The translations under genes were made by a program, and so were the position numbers. The notes below the pieces were generated by a model, which was given only the letters and a program-made list of their open reading frames with translations, was not told where the DNA came from and searched no databases. A stretch of 64,000 nucleotides of DNA from Micromonospora sp. RHAY321 (GTDB lineage Bacteria; Actinomycetota; Actinomycetes; Mycobacteriales; Micromonosporaceae): positions 1 to 64,000 of the forward strand of contig NZ_JAMHIW010000001.1 of the NCBI RefSeq assembly GCF_023896955.1, in the 5' to 3' direction. Shown piece after piece: positions 24,498 to 35,147 of this stretch (position 1 is the first letter of the stretch; each line of letters begins with the position of its first letter).

Positions 24498-25913
24498 TCA
24501 GTAGGCGAAGGCGAGCGGACGCTCGGCGTCGTCGGTGGTGTCGTCGATGGGGGGCTGTTCGCTGACGTCGGGCACGCCGGCGCGGGCGTAGCGCAGCAGC
24601 AGCTTGACCTCGATCACGGCGAGCGTGGCGTAGATCAGCGTGAAGGCGGTGAACGAGGTCAGCACCTCGGCCAGCGAGACGCTGCGGGACACGCCGTTGC
24701 GGGTGAGCATCTCGCCGAAGACGATCCACGGCTGACGGCCCATCTCGGTGAAGATCCAGCCGAAGGAGTTGGCCAGCAGCGGCAGCACCGGCATGGCCAG
24801 CCCGGCGCGCAGCAGCCACTTGCTGCTCGGGGTACGGCCCTTGCGCTGGCTCCACAGCACCAGCAGGGCGATCGCGCCGGCGGCCATCCCGAAGGCGATC
24901 ATGAAGCGGAAGCTCCAGTAGGTCACCGGGATGATCGGGGTGTAGCTGCCCGCGCCGTACTGGCTGGCGTACTGGGCCTGGAGGTCGTTGATGCCGTGCA
25001 CGGTGCCGTTCGGGTCGCCGGTGCCCAGGTACGACAGCAGGTACGGGATCTTGATGGCGAACAGCTCGCGGCTGCCGTCGAGGCTGCCGACGGTGAGCAC
25101 CGAGAACGAGGCGGGGCTCTCGGTGGTGTAGAGGCCCTCGGCGGCGGCCATCTTCATCGGCTGCACGTCGGTCATGATCTTGCCCTGGATGTCGCCGGTG
25201 AACAGCACGGCGGCGGAGGCGACCAGGACCACCCAGGAGCCGAACTTCGTGGCGAAGCGGTAGGCGCCGGTGTCGGCGGAGTCGCGGTTGCGGATCAGGT
25301 GCCACAGGCCGACGGCCACGACCAGCGACCCGGCGACGAGGAAGGACCCGGCCAGGGTGTGCGGGAAGGTGACCAGGGCGACCTTGTTGGTCAGCACCGC
25401 CGGGAAATCGGTCAGCTCGGCGCGGCCGGTGTCGGCGTTGATGCGGTAGCCGACCGGGTTCTGCATGAACGAGTTCGCGGCGAGGATGAAGTACGCGCTG
25501 AGGTTGGTGCCGATCGCGGCGGCCCAGATGCTGGCCAGGTGCGCGCGCTTGGGCAGCCGGTCCCAGCCGAAGATCCACAGGCCGATGAAGGTGGATTCGA
25601 GGAAGAACGCGACCAGCGCCTCGATGGCGAGGGGGGCGCCGAAGATGTCGCCGACGAAGCGGGAGTAGTCGCTCCAGTTCATGCCGAACTGGAACTCCTG
25701 CACGATGCCGGTGACCACGCCCATGGCAAAGTTGATCAGGAACAGCTTGCCGTAGAACTTGGTGAGCTTGAGGTAGCGCTCGTTGCCGGTGCGGTGCCAC
25801 ATCGTCTGCAGGATGGCCACCAGCACGGACAGGCCGATGGTCAAGGGCACGAAGAGAAAGTGGTAGACGGTGGTGACACCGAACTGCCAGCGGGCAACGT
25901 CCAACGCGTCCAC
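24498..25913 (-). CDS. cydA: Cytochrome bd oxidase subunit I
   Basis: 471-residue, nine-segment haem-bearing subunit. DVARWQFGVTTVYHFLFVPLTIG at the N-terminus carries the conserved haem His; the GWxxxExGRQPW motif appears as GWIFTEMGRQPW. The Q-loop is the short type of Gram-positives. GTG at 25913 with GGGGG upstream. First gene of cydAB. Its promoter region has a 17-bp inverted repeat (25934-25950) and no Rex-type TGTGAA-N4-TTCACA site. Confidence 0.96.
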   Translation of the reverse strand: MDALDVARWQFGVTTVYHFLFVPLTIGLSVLVAILQTMWHRTGNERYLKLTKFYGKLFLINFAMGVVTGIVQEFQFGMNWSDYSRFVGDIFGAPLAIEALVAFFLESTFIGLWIFGWDRLPKRAHLASIWAAAIGTNLSAYFILAANSFMQNPVGYRINADTGRAELTDFPAVLTNKVALVTFPHTLAGSFLVAGSLVVAVGLWHLIRNRDSADTGAYRFATKFGSWVVLVASAAVLFTGDIQGKIMTDVQPMKMAAAEGLYTTESPASFSVLTVGSLDGSRELFAIKIPYLLSYLGTGDPNGTVHGINDLQAQYASQYGAGSYTPIIPVTYWSFRFMIAFGMAAGAIALLVLWSQRKGRTPSSKWLLRAGLAMPVLPLLANSFGWIFTEMGRQPWIVFGEMLTRNGVSRSVSLAEVLTSFTAFTLIYATLAVIEVKLLLRYARAGVPDVSEQPPIDDTTDDAERPLAFAY

Positions 25914-25933
25914 CTGAAACCCCCAGCCATCCG

Positions 25934-25970
25934 TACTACGAGACGTAGTAAATACTACTGCTCGTCGTAG
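25934..25970. promoter_or_regulatory. Putative operator of cydAB
   Basis: TACTACG (25934-25940), AGA, CGTAGTA (25944-25950) is a perfect 7-3-7 inverted repeat, followed by a looser CTAC-N8-GTAG (25955-25970). The pattern TACTAC...GTAGTA resembles MecI/BlaI-type operators. It ends 21 bp from the cydA start, in the core promoter. Confidence 0.65.
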
Positions 25971-26112
25971 AGAGATGGGCAGGGCCGGCCGGCCCGATCC
26001 GGCCCGGGACCAATGACCCTGATCACCCCGGCCTCCCGGCATGGCAGCCGCCGTGGGCAACCCGCCGACCCGCCCTCGCGACCGTGCCGCCGCGTGCGAC
26101 GATGGCGCGCTG

Positions 26113-26886
26113 ATGGACACCGCGCACTCCCCCTGGCAACCGCCGCTGATCTGGCGCGCCGCCCAACTGCTGGCCCGGGCCCTGGTCGGCCTGCTGGCCC
26201 GCCTCGAGGTCACCGGCGACGTCCCCGCGCACCTGCGTCGCGGGCCGCTGGTGCTGGCCGCCAACCACATCAGCCCGTTCGACCCGGTGGTGATGGTCGC
26301 CGCCTGCCGGACCCGCGGGGTGGCCCCCCGGGTCATGGCGACCGCCGGGCTGTTCCGCGCCCCGGTACTCGGCGCCCTCATGCGGCGAGCCGGACACATC
26401 CGCGTCGACCGGGGCACGGCCGCGGTGCACCGGGCCCTCGACGACGCGGCCGCCGCCGTCGCGGGAGGGTCGGTGATCCTCATCTACCCCGAGGGGCGGA
26501 TCGGCCTGGACCCCGGCATGTGGCCCGAACGCGGCAAGACCGGAGCCGCCCGGCTCGCCCTGACCTGTGCCGCCCCGGTCATCCCGGTCGCCCAGTGGGG
26601 AGCCCACGAGGTACTGCCCTATCGGGCGCCCCGAGGAATGCTGCGCGGCATCGCCCGCTCGCTGTGGCGCCGCCCGGTCATCAGGGTGCACTTCGGCGAG
26701 CCCGTCGACCTGGGCGAGGCGACCGCCGGCAGCCCCGGCGCCGCCCGCCGGGCCACCGACCGGATCATCGACGCGCTCACCGACAGCCTCGCCCCGCTGC
26801 GCCCCGACGAACCCGACACGCCGCGACACGTCGACCCGGGCCGGCCGAGCGACCTCGGCCGCGTGCACCGCCGCCACTCGGCCTGA
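26113..26886 (+). CDS. Lysophospholipid acyltransferase (PlsC-type)
   Basis: 257-residue acyltransferase. Catalytic motif NHISPFD (HX4D), substrate motif YPEGR, and VIPVAQWGAHEVLP as in 1-acyl-glycerol-3-phosphate acyltransferases. Acts at the inner face of the membrane in phospholipid synthesis or remodelling. ATG at 26113 chosen because it precedes the fold directly; ATG at 26041 would add 24 low-complexity residues. A glycerophosphodiesterase gene follows 145 bp later. Confidence 0.88.
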   Translation: MDTAHSPWQPPLIWRAAQLLARALVGLLARLEVTGDVPAHLRRGPLVLAANHISPFDPVVMVAACRTRGVAPRVMATAGLFRAPVLGALMRRAGHIRVDRGTAAVHRALDDAAAAVAGGSVILIYPEGRIGLDPGMWPERGKTGAARLALTCAAPVIPVAQWGAHEVLPYRAPRGMLRGIARSLWRRPVIRVHFGEPVDLGEATAGSPGAARRATDRIIDALTDSLAPLRPDEPDTPRHVDPGRPSDLGRVHRRHSA

Positions 26887-27031
26887 CGCCAACCCCAAGA
26901 TCGGCTCGGCTTCCTGAAAACCGGGGCATCGGTGCGACCCGGACACCCCGCCTTCCCGGAAGCCGAGTCACGAGCATGATCGTCGCCGGCAGGTCACCCG
27001 CGGTCCACCGGCGGCGGGCATACTGCGTCGC

Positions 27032-27799
27032 GTGCTGACCCGACCCGGCTACCTCGACGCGCCCGCGCCGCTGGCGTTCGCCCACCGCGGCGGCGCCGCC
27101 GACGGCGACGAGAACACCACCGAGGCGTTCGCCCGCGCCGTCGGGCTGGGCTACCGGTACGTGGAGACCGACGTGCACGCCACCGCCGACGGCGTGGCGG
27201 TGATCTTCCACGACCCGACGCTGGCACGGCTCACCGGCGAACCGGGGCGCATCGCCGACCTGCGCTGGGCCGACCTCGCCTCGGTACGGGTCGGCGGTGC
27301 CGCCGTCGTACCCCGGCTCGACGAGGTGCTGGGCGCGTGGCCGCAGGTCCGCTTCAACATCGACGTGAAGGCCGACGGCGGCGTCGAGCCCACGGTCGCC
27401 ACCGTGACCCGGGCCGGCGCCGCCGACCGCGTCCTGCTCGCCTCGTTCAGCGACGCCCGACTGACCCGACTGCGGGCCCTCACCGAGGGGCGGGTCGCCA
27501 CCAGCCTCGGCATGCGCGGGGTCGCCCGGCTGCGGCTCGCCTCCCTGCACGGCCGACCGCTGCGGCTGCCCCCATCGGTGGTCGCCGCGCAGGTGCCGCC
27601 GAGCTACGGGCGGGTGCCGGTGGTGGACCGCCGGTTCCTCGACTACTGCCACCGGATCGGCCTGCAGGTGCACGTCTGGACGATCGACGAGCCCGCCCAG
27701 ATGCACGAGTTACTGGATCGTGGCGTGGATGGCATCATGACCGATCACGTCGGCGTGCTGCGCGACGTCTACCGCAGCCGCGGCCACTGGGCCGCCTGA
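27032..27799 (+). CDS. Glycerophosphodiester phosphodiesterase
   Basis: 255-residue TIM-barrel enzyme that hydrolyses glycerophosphodiesters to glycerol 3-phosphate and alcohol. Catalytic/metal motifs: AHRGG, NTTEAF, ETDVH and FHDPTL, with VHVWTIDEP and GVDGIMTDHV at the C-terminus. No signal peptide, so intracellular. GTG at 27032. The next gene starts 17 bp on and is probably co-transcribed. Confidence 0.93.
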   Translation: MLTRPGYLDAPAPLAFAHRGGAADGDENTTEAFARAVGLGYRYVETDVHATADGVAVIFHDPTLARLTGEPGRIADLRWADLASVRVGGAAVVPRLDEVLGAWPQVRFNIDVKADGGVEPTVATVTRAGAADRVLLASFSDARLTRLRALTEGRVATSLGMRGVARLRLASLHGRPLRLPPSVVAAQVPPSYGRVPVVDRRFLDYCHRIGLQVHVWTIDEPAQMHELLDRGVDGIMTDHVGVLRDVYRSRGHWAA

Positions 27800-27816
27800 C
27801 CGTCGAAGGACCCCCG

Positions 27817-29208
27817 ATGGCCGAGACCGTGACCCCCACGGTGGACGACACCCCGCCTCCGGCGAGCACTCGCCGGGAGCGGCGCGGCTGGTACATCTAC
27901 GACTGGGCCAACTCCGCGTTCCAGACCACCGTCATCACGGTGTTCCTGGGCCCGTTCATCACCACCGTCGCCGAGCTGGCCGCCGGTTGCCAGTTGGGCG
28001 CGGACACCTGCGAGGGGTACGTGCACCCGCTGGGCATCCGGGTGGCGGCAGGGTCCTACTACCCGTACCTGATCTCGCTGTCGGTGTTCCTCACCGTGTT
28101 CGTGCTGCCGGTGATCGGGGCCATCGCCGACCGGTCGGCGCACAAGAAGCGGCTGCTCGGCGGCGCCGCGTTCACCGGCGCCGGCGCCACCATGGCGATG
28201 GCCTTCGTCACCGGCGACCGCTACCTGCTCGGCGGGGCGCTGTTCCTGATCGCCAACATCTCCTTCGGCGCGGCCATCGTCGTATACAACTCGTTCCTGC
28301 CGCAGCTCGGCGGCCCCGACGAACGCGACGGCATCTCCAGCCGCGGCTGGGCGCTGGGCTACCTCGGCGGCGGCCTGCTGCTGGCGTTCAACCTGGTCGC
28401 GGTCACCCTGCTCAGCGAGGACGACAACCCGCAGCGCACCCTGGACCTGGCCCGCTGGTCGATCGTGTCCGCCGGGGTGTGGTGGGCGGTGTTCACCCTC
28501 GTGCCGCTGCGCTGGCTACGGGAACGCCCCAGCGCGGCAGCGCTGGCCCGCGGCGGCAACGTGCTCACCGACGGGTTCCGGCAGCTGGGTCGCACCCTGC
28601 GCGAGGTCAAGGCGTACCCGTTGACGCTGTTCTTCCTGCTGGCGTTCCTGGTCTACAACGACGGCATCCAGACCGTCATCACCCTCGCCAGCCAGTACGG
28701 CACCGAGGAGTTGCGGCTGCAGCAGGGCCACCTGATCATCACCATCCTGCTGGTGCAGTTCCTCGCCTTCGGTGGCGCCCTGAGCCTCGGCGCGCTGGCA
28801 CGGCGCATCGGCGCCTGGAAGACCGTGCTGCTCAGCCTGGTGCTCTGGACCGGTGTGATCATCGGCGCGTTCCGGCTGCCCGCCGAGGCGCCGGTGCCGT
28901 TCATGGTCCTCGGCGCGGCCATCGGCCTGGTCCTCGGCGGCAGCCAGGCGCTGAGCCGGTCGCTGTTCAGCCAGCTCATCCCGGCCGGCAAGGAAGGCGA
29001 GTACTACGGCTTCTACGAGATCAGCGACAAGGGCACCAGCTGGCTCGGCCCGCTCGCGTTCGGCCTGGTGTTCCAGCTCACCGCCTCGTACCGGGTGGGC
29101 CTGGTCTCCCTGCTGATCTTCTTCGTGGTCGGGTTCCTGCTTCTCCTGGCCGTGCCGATCCGCCGGGCCATCGTCGCCGCCGGGAACACCCCGCCCCGGG
29201 TGCTCTGA
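27817..29208 (+). CDS. MFS transporter, Atg22/UMF1-like
   Basis: 463-residue, about 12-segment membrane protein. RGWYIYDWANSAFQTTVITVFLGPF and SSRGWALGYLGGGLLLAFNLV are signatures of the Atg22-like MFS branch (vacuole amino-acid effluxers in yeast). KEGEYYGFYEISDKGTSWLGP near the C-terminus is also typical. ATG at 27817 with AAGGA upstream. Substrate in bacteria unknown. Confidence 0.9.
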   Translation: MAETVTPTVDDTPPPASTRRERRGWYIYDWANSAFQTTVITVFLGPFITTVAELAAGCQLGADTCEGYVHPLGIRVAAGSYYPYLISLSVFLTVFVLPVIGAIADRSAHKKRLLGGAAFTGAGATMAMAFVTGDRYLLGGALFLIANISFGAAIVVYNSFLPQLGGPDERDGISSRGWALGYLGGGLLLAFNLVAVTLLSEDDNPQRTLDLARWSIVSAGVWWAVFTLVPLRWLRERPSAAALARGGNVLTDGFRQLGRTLREVKAYPLTLFFLLAFLVYNDGIQTVITLASQYGTEELRLQQGHLIITILLVQFLAFGGALSLGALARRIGAWKTVLLSLVLWTGVIIGAFRLPAEAPVPFMVLGAAIGLVLGGSQALSRSLFSQLIPAGKEGEYYGFYEISDKGTSWLGPLAFGLVFQLTASYRVGLVSLLIFFVVGFLLLLAVPIRRAIVAAGNTPPRVL

Positions 29209-29260
29209 CCAGCACGCGCCTGCCCGATCGGCCCTGGTCGATCAGATAGGCTGCCCGACC

Positions 29261-29977
29261 GTGACCGACGACGCCGCCACAGCTCCCACCTGCCTGGCCC
29301 ACCCGTTCCCCGGCCAGCCACACGCTCCGGCCGGGTGCGCGGCCGCGCGCGGGCTCGACGGGCGTCCGGTGCACGCCGCCGCGTTGAAGTTCTTCTGGGG
29401 GCCGATGGACTGCGGCAAGTCCACGATGGCGCTGCAGATGAACTACAACCACGCCCGGCAGGGCCGGCGCGGGCTGGTCACCACCCGCATCGACCGGTCG
29501 CTCGGCCCGCAGGTCACCACCCGCATCGGTCTGGCGCACGAGGCGATCGAGGTCACCGACGACCTGGACCTGCGGGCACTGGTCCGGGGCCGGTGGGCCG
29601 ACGGCGTACGCGTTGACTACCTGATCTGCGACGAGGCGTGCTTCTACACCGTCGAGCACGTCGAGCAGATGGCCGAGCTGGTCGACAGCTACGACGTGGA
29701 CGTGTTCGCGTTCGGCCTGGCCACCGACTTCCGGTCCTGCCTGTTCCCCGCCACGCAGCGGTTGTTCGAGCTGGCCGACGAGGTGGCCCGCATCCAGGTC
29801 GAGGTGCTGTGCTGGTGCGGTCGGGAAGGGCTGCTCAACGCCCGGGTGGTCGACGGCCGGGTGGTCCGCGAGGGCGCGCAGGTCGTCATCGGCGACACCG
29901 TCGACACCGCCGACGTGCGCTACCAGGTGCTCTGCCGGCGGCACTACCGCAGCGGTGACCTCGGCCCGCGCGACTGA
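29261..29977 (+). CDS. tdk: Thymidine kinase (type II)
   Basis: 238-residue salvage enzyme that phosphorylates thymidine. P-loop GPMDCGKST, substrate/catalytic segment DEACFYT with the conserved Glu, and zinc lasso Cys in LCWCGREG and CRRHY. GTG at 29261 gives an N-terminal extension of about 40 residues with three Cys/His-containing turns (TCLAHPF, AGCAA) beyond the family's usual start; a later start cannot be excluded. The last 34 bp overlap the convergent ltrA-like gene. Confidence 0.92.
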   Translation: MTDDAATAPTCLAHPFPGQPHAPAGCAAARGLDGRPVHAAALKFFWGPMDCGKSTMALQMNYNHARQGRRGLVTTRIDRSLGPQVTTRIGLAHEAIEVTDDLDLRALVRGRWADGVRVDYLICDEACFYTVEHVEQMAELVDSYDVDVFAFGLATDFRSCLFPATQRLFELADEVARIQVEVLCWCGREGLLNARVVDGRVVREGAQVVIGDTVDTADVRYQVLCRRHYRSGDLGPRD

Positions 29978-31164
29978 GGCATCCGCCGCCCCGCCGCCCG
30001 GTCGGCCACGATCACCGCGACCGTGACCAGCAGCGCCGCCCCGGCGGCCACCGCGACGGGCACCCGAAGCGCGACCGCTGCCGGCGTCAGCGCCACCAGC
30101 AGCAGCGCCGCCGCGATCCGGCTGATCGGCAGGGTCCGCCACAACACCGCCTTGTAGGCGGCGTGACCGGCGAGGAACAGCGCCGGGCCGCCCAGGGTGA
30201 ACAGCGCGGCGGCCGGGGTGGCGGGGGCGCCGGGTTCGCGCAGGAGCTGCTCGTCGCCCGCCGAGGTGACGATGATGCCGGCGACCATCACGGGGTGCAG
30301 GTAGTTGAACGCCAGCCGGCCCAACGCGCCGGTGCGCTCACCGGCGCGCGTGATGACCTCCGCCGCCGCCGGTGCCGACCGGGCGAAATACACCCACCAC
30401 AGCGCCACCGAACCGGCGAACGCCAGCACGAAGGCCCCGGTCATCGTCAGGTTCAGGTGCTGCGCGAGTGTGCTCCCGGTGACCAGGATCGACTCACCCA
30501 GGGCGATGAGGATGAACGCCTGGCACCGCTCAGCCAGGTGCCCGCCCTCCACCATCCACCGCTCGGCGGGGCTACGGCCCAGACCGGGCACCGGGAACCC
30601 GGTCGACAGGCCGATCACCTCGATCACGATCGCCGCCGCCCACAGCGCCTCCTGGAAGGCTCCGCCGACCACGGCGCCGAGCACCACGAGCAGCGACGTC
30701 CCGGCGAACCACGGCAGCGTCTTCCGGAACCCGTCGACCAGCCACGGTTGGCCCTGCACCGCCCACAACCCGAACACGGTGCGGCCCATCTGCATGGTCA
30801 CGTAGACCAGCGCGAAGACCAGTCCGCCGCCGGCGAACACCTCGGGGATCGCCGCCGAGAGCAGCAGGCTGCCCAGCATGAGCGCGATCAGCAGTGCCCG
30901 CACCGGTGCCTGGTCGGGTCGCAGCCAGTTCGTCCCCCACGCGGTGTAGATCCACACGAACCAGACCAGCGCCAACAGCAGCGCGGTCCGTGCGGCGCCA
31001 CGCCAGTCCGGGTGCGCGATCAGGTAGTGCGCCAACTGGGTGATCGTGAAGATGAAGACCAGGTCGAAGAAGAGCTCCGCCGACGTTGTCGGCTCCACCC
31101 CCCGACGCTCGCGGAGCAACCAGGGCCGCTTCAGCCGGACGACCGGCGGCTCAGAAGGGGTCAC
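29944..31164 (-). CDS. Low-temperature requirement protein A (LtrA) family membrane protein
   Basis: 406-residue polytopic membrane protein. N-terminal ELFFDLVFIFTITQLAHYL and HLAERCQAFILIALGESILVTG are the family signatures. Function in bacteria is unclear (first linked to cold growth in Listeria). GTG at 31164 overlaps the end of the upstream gene by 14 bp, so the two are probably one operon. Convergent overlap with tdk. Confidence 0.9.
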   Translation of the reverse strand: MTPSEPPVVRLKRPWLLRERRGVEPTTSAELFFDLVFIFTITQLAHYLIAHPDWRGAARTALLLALVWFVWIYTAWGTNWLRPDQAPVRALLIALMLGSLLLSAAIPEVFAGGGLVFALVYVTMQMGRTVFGLWAVQGQPWLVDGFRKTLPWFAGTSLLVVLGAVVGGAFQEALWAAAIVIEVIGLSTGFPVPGLGRSPAERWMVEGGHLAERCQAFILIALGESILVTGSTLAQHLNLTMTGAFVLAFAGSVALWWVYFARSAPAAAEVITRAGERTGALGRLAFNYLHPVMVAGIIVTSAGDEQLLREPGAPATPAAALFTLGGPALFLAGHAAYKAVLWRTLPISRIAAALLLVALTPAAVALRVPVAVAAGAALLVTVAVIVADRAAGRRMPQSRGPRSPLR

Positions 31165-31561
31165 CGCACACCCGCCAGTCCCCGCTCTCGCGGATCACCG
31201 GAAGGCGACGTTCCTCGCTGACCCCACCGGCACGGGTCAACCGCACCGTCACCGTGCCGTGCGGACGTCCACCCTTGGTGGCCACCGACACGTCGGTGAT
31301 CTCGTAGTCGGTGACCATCGGCGGCGTGCGCACCCAGCTGGTGAAGCCGATCGCGCTCCACCGGCTGCGCGCGTCCTTGCACAGCCGCTCGTACGCCCCG
31401 TTGGTGTCGCCGACGGCCACCTCGTTCAGGAACCCGTCGGCGGTCTCCCGGATCGGGCCGGCGGCCTGCCGCACGGTCTGCAGGTTCCAGGCCCCCAGCC
31501 CGGCCACCCCGACGCAGCACAGCGCCACGCCGAACCCGGCGAAGGCCAGCCCGGTGCGCAT
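31151..31561 (-). CDS. Membrane-anchored small protein, NTF2-like/DUF4878-like
   Basis: About 136 residues: one N-terminal membrane helix (AFAGFGVALCCVGVAGLG), then an external domain FLNEVAVGDTNGAYERLC...ITDVSVATKG...GTVTVRLTR...DWRVCGDPF whose order (helices then strands, paired Cys) suggests an NTF2-like fold. ATG at 31561 or GTG at 31609, neither with a clear ribosome site. Operon with the LtrA-type gene. Confidence 0.6.
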   Translation of the reverse strand: MRTGLAFAGFGVALCCVGVAGLGAWNLQTVRQAAGPIRETADGFLNEVAVGDTNGAYERLCKDARSRWSAIGFTSWVRTPPMVTDYEITDVSVATKGGRPHGTVTVRLTRAGGVSEERRLPVIRESGDWRVCGDPF

Positions 31562-31756
31562 CGGGCGGTGCCGCCGGGCCGGTCGGCTCCACGGCTGGCC
31601 GGCACCCACGACTACCGACCGTAGAGAACGTCGTCGCACGGAATCACGACAAGCGGGAAATCGGGTCCGCCCGGTACGCGGGTGTGCCCTGTTCGGACCG
31701 GCCACGGATCGTCTACCGTCGGCGCACACCCCCGAGCAGTGCCAGGGAGCCGATCG

Positions 31757-33460
<1,704 letters not shown>

Positions 33461-33490
33461 CCGGCCGGCGCGAGGGGGCGGGCGGGCACC

Positions 33491-34663
33491 ATGTCGGTGC
33501 TGATCGAGCTGGGCGACGAGCGGGGCGCACCCCCGGACGACCCGAAACCGCCGCCGGGAACGTCCCGGCGGGCCCGGATGGCGGTGGTGCTGGCGGCGTG
33601 CACTCTGCTCGGCGGCGCGGCCGCGCCCACCCACCTGACTGCCCGCGTCGGGCCGGCGCTACCCGCCCGGGCGACCGTGCTCGGCGCGGGTCCGCTGCTG
33701 CTGGTCGTCGACCCCGGCACCGACCCGCCGGCGCTGAGCGCCTACGACGCCACCGCGCCGCACCGCTCGGCACGGTGGCGGGTCACCCTGCCGCCGGCCA
33801 CCGGATGGTCCGCCGACGCCACCGGTGACCTGCTGCTGCTCACCGAACGCGACCAGGTCCGCCGGGTGACCGCGACCACCGCCCTGTCGGTACGCACCGG
33901 CCAGCCGCTGTGGCGGCGACCCGAGCGGGTGTACGCGGCCGGCGACGCGGCGGTGGCGGTGAGCGAGGTCCGCAGCGCCTCGGAACCGGGGCGCCGGATC
34001 GAGGGCGTCGTGCACGGCCTCGACCTGGCCACCGGCGCCACCCGATGGACGGTGCCGGTGCCCTCCACTGCCGTGCTGAGAGTGCTGCCGGCGACGCCCG
34101 GTCGGTTGCTCCTGTTGCAGGACGACGGACTGGCCCGGGTCCTCGACGCCCGAGACGGCAGCGTCGGCGGGCAGGGACGGCTGCCGCCGGCCGACTACGG
34201 CCCGGACAATCCCCAGGTCATCGGCGGGCACCTGGTGCTGCGCCACCCGACCGGCAGCGGGGTGGCGCTGACCGGCTACGACCTGCCCGGGCTGTCGCCG
34301 CGCTGGCGGGTGCCGGTCGAGCCAGGCGAGCTGACCCTGCGGCCCTGCGAGGGCCTCATCTGCGGGCACGACGAGAACGGGCGGTGGGCGATCGATGCGG
34401 GCACCGGCGCGCTGGCCTGGACGTGGCCGGCCGGGGCGCGCTGGCACACCGTGGCCGGCGCGCGGATCAGCACCGAACCGCTGGTGCTGTTCGGGACCGC
34501 GTCGGACGGCCGGCGCACCCTGGTCGCGACGGTGGGCCGGGACGGCCCCCGGGTGACCGCGGTCCTGCCGGCGGGGCTGACCGACTGTCGGCGGGCCGGC
34601 ACCGGGCTGATCTGCCGCGATGGCACCGCCCGGGTGACGGTGTGGCCGCTCGACCCACCCTGA
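33491..34663 (+). CDS. Membrane-anchored PQQ-type beta-propeller protein
   Basis: 390 residues. A short cytosolic N-terminus and one membrane helix (AVVLAACTLLGGAAAP), then repeated blade motifs: LSAYDATAP, VRTGQPLWRRPERV, HGLDLATGATRWTVPV, AIDAGTGALAWTWPAG. This matches PQQ-like/BamB-like propellers without evidence for PQQ binding. Two Cys pairs may form disulfides outside the cell. ATG at 33491, 30 bp after the dehydrogenase. Function unknown. Confidence 0.8.
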   Translation: MSVLIELGDERGAPPDDPKPPPGTSRRARMAVVLAACTLLGGAAAPTHLTARVGPALPARATVLGAGPLLLVVDPGTDPPALSAYDATAPHRSARWRVTLPPATGWSADATGDLLLLTERDQVRRVTATTALSVRTGQPLWRRPERVYAAGDAAVAVSEVRSASEPGRRIEGVVHGLDLATGATRWTVPVPSTAVLRVLPATPGRLLLLQDDGLARVLDARDGSVGGQGRLPPADYGPDNPQVIGGHLVLRHPTGSGVALTGYDLPGLSPRWRVPVEPGELTLRPCEGLICGHDENGRWAIDAGTGALAWTWPAGARWHTVAGARISTEPLVLFGTASDGRRTLVATVGRDGPRVTAVLPAGLTDCRRAGTGLICRDGTARVTVWPLDPP

Positions 34664-34693
34664 CCGCCGGTGCGGAAAGACGGGAAAACGCCG

Positions 34694-34722
34694 GCGTACC
34701 TGACAGTGGTTGGCAGGTACGC
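34694..34722. promoter_or_regulatory. Inverted repeat before the VOC gene
   Basis: GCGTACCTG (34694-34702) and CAGGTACGC (34714-34722) are perfectly complementary with an 11-nt spacer. It starts 30 bp after the propeller gene stop and ends 17 bp before the VOC start, so it could be an operator or a terminator of the upstream gene. Confidence 0.55.
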
Positions 34723-34739
34723 GCGGGCAGACTGCCGCT

Positions 34740-35111
34740 ATGACGACAACCGCAGACCTCGCCATGGTCAACCTGGACAGCTCCGACCCGGCCGCGCACG
34801 CCGCGTTCTACCACCGGGCGTTGGGCTGGGAGATCACCCACAGCCAGGCCGAGTACGCCATGATCAGCGGCGGTGGTGTCTCGATCGGCTTCGGGCTGGT
34901 CGAGGGCTACCAGCCGCCGTCCTGGCCGGACCCGGCCGGCGGTAAGCGTTACCACCTCGACCTCTACGTCGACGACCTCGCGACCGCCGAGAAGGAGTTC
35001 GTCGCAGCGGGCGCGTCGAAGCCCGAATTCCAGCCCGGCGGCGACCGATGGGTGGTACTCACCGACCCGATCGGTCAGCCGTTCTGCATCTGCCCCCGTC
35101 CACAGGGCTGA
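34740..35111 (+). CDS. VOC-family (glyoxalase/bleomycin-resistance fold) protein
   Basis: 123-residue single VOC module: MVNLDSSDPAAHAAFYHRALGWEI, GGKRYHLDLYVDD with a candidate metal His, and VLTDPIGQPFCIC at the end. Likely a dimeric lyase-like or binding protein of unknown substrate. ATG at 34740 lies 17 bp after an inverted repeat. Confidence 0.85.
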   Translation: MTTTADLAMVNLDSSDPAAHAAFYHRALGWEITHSQAEYAMISGGGVSIGFGLVEGYQPPSWPDPAGGKRYHLDLYVDDLATAEKEFVAAGASKPEFQPGGDRWVVLTDPIGQPFCICPRPQG

Positions 35112-35147
35112 GTTTCCCGCCGCCGCCGGTCACCGCGGGTACGACGC

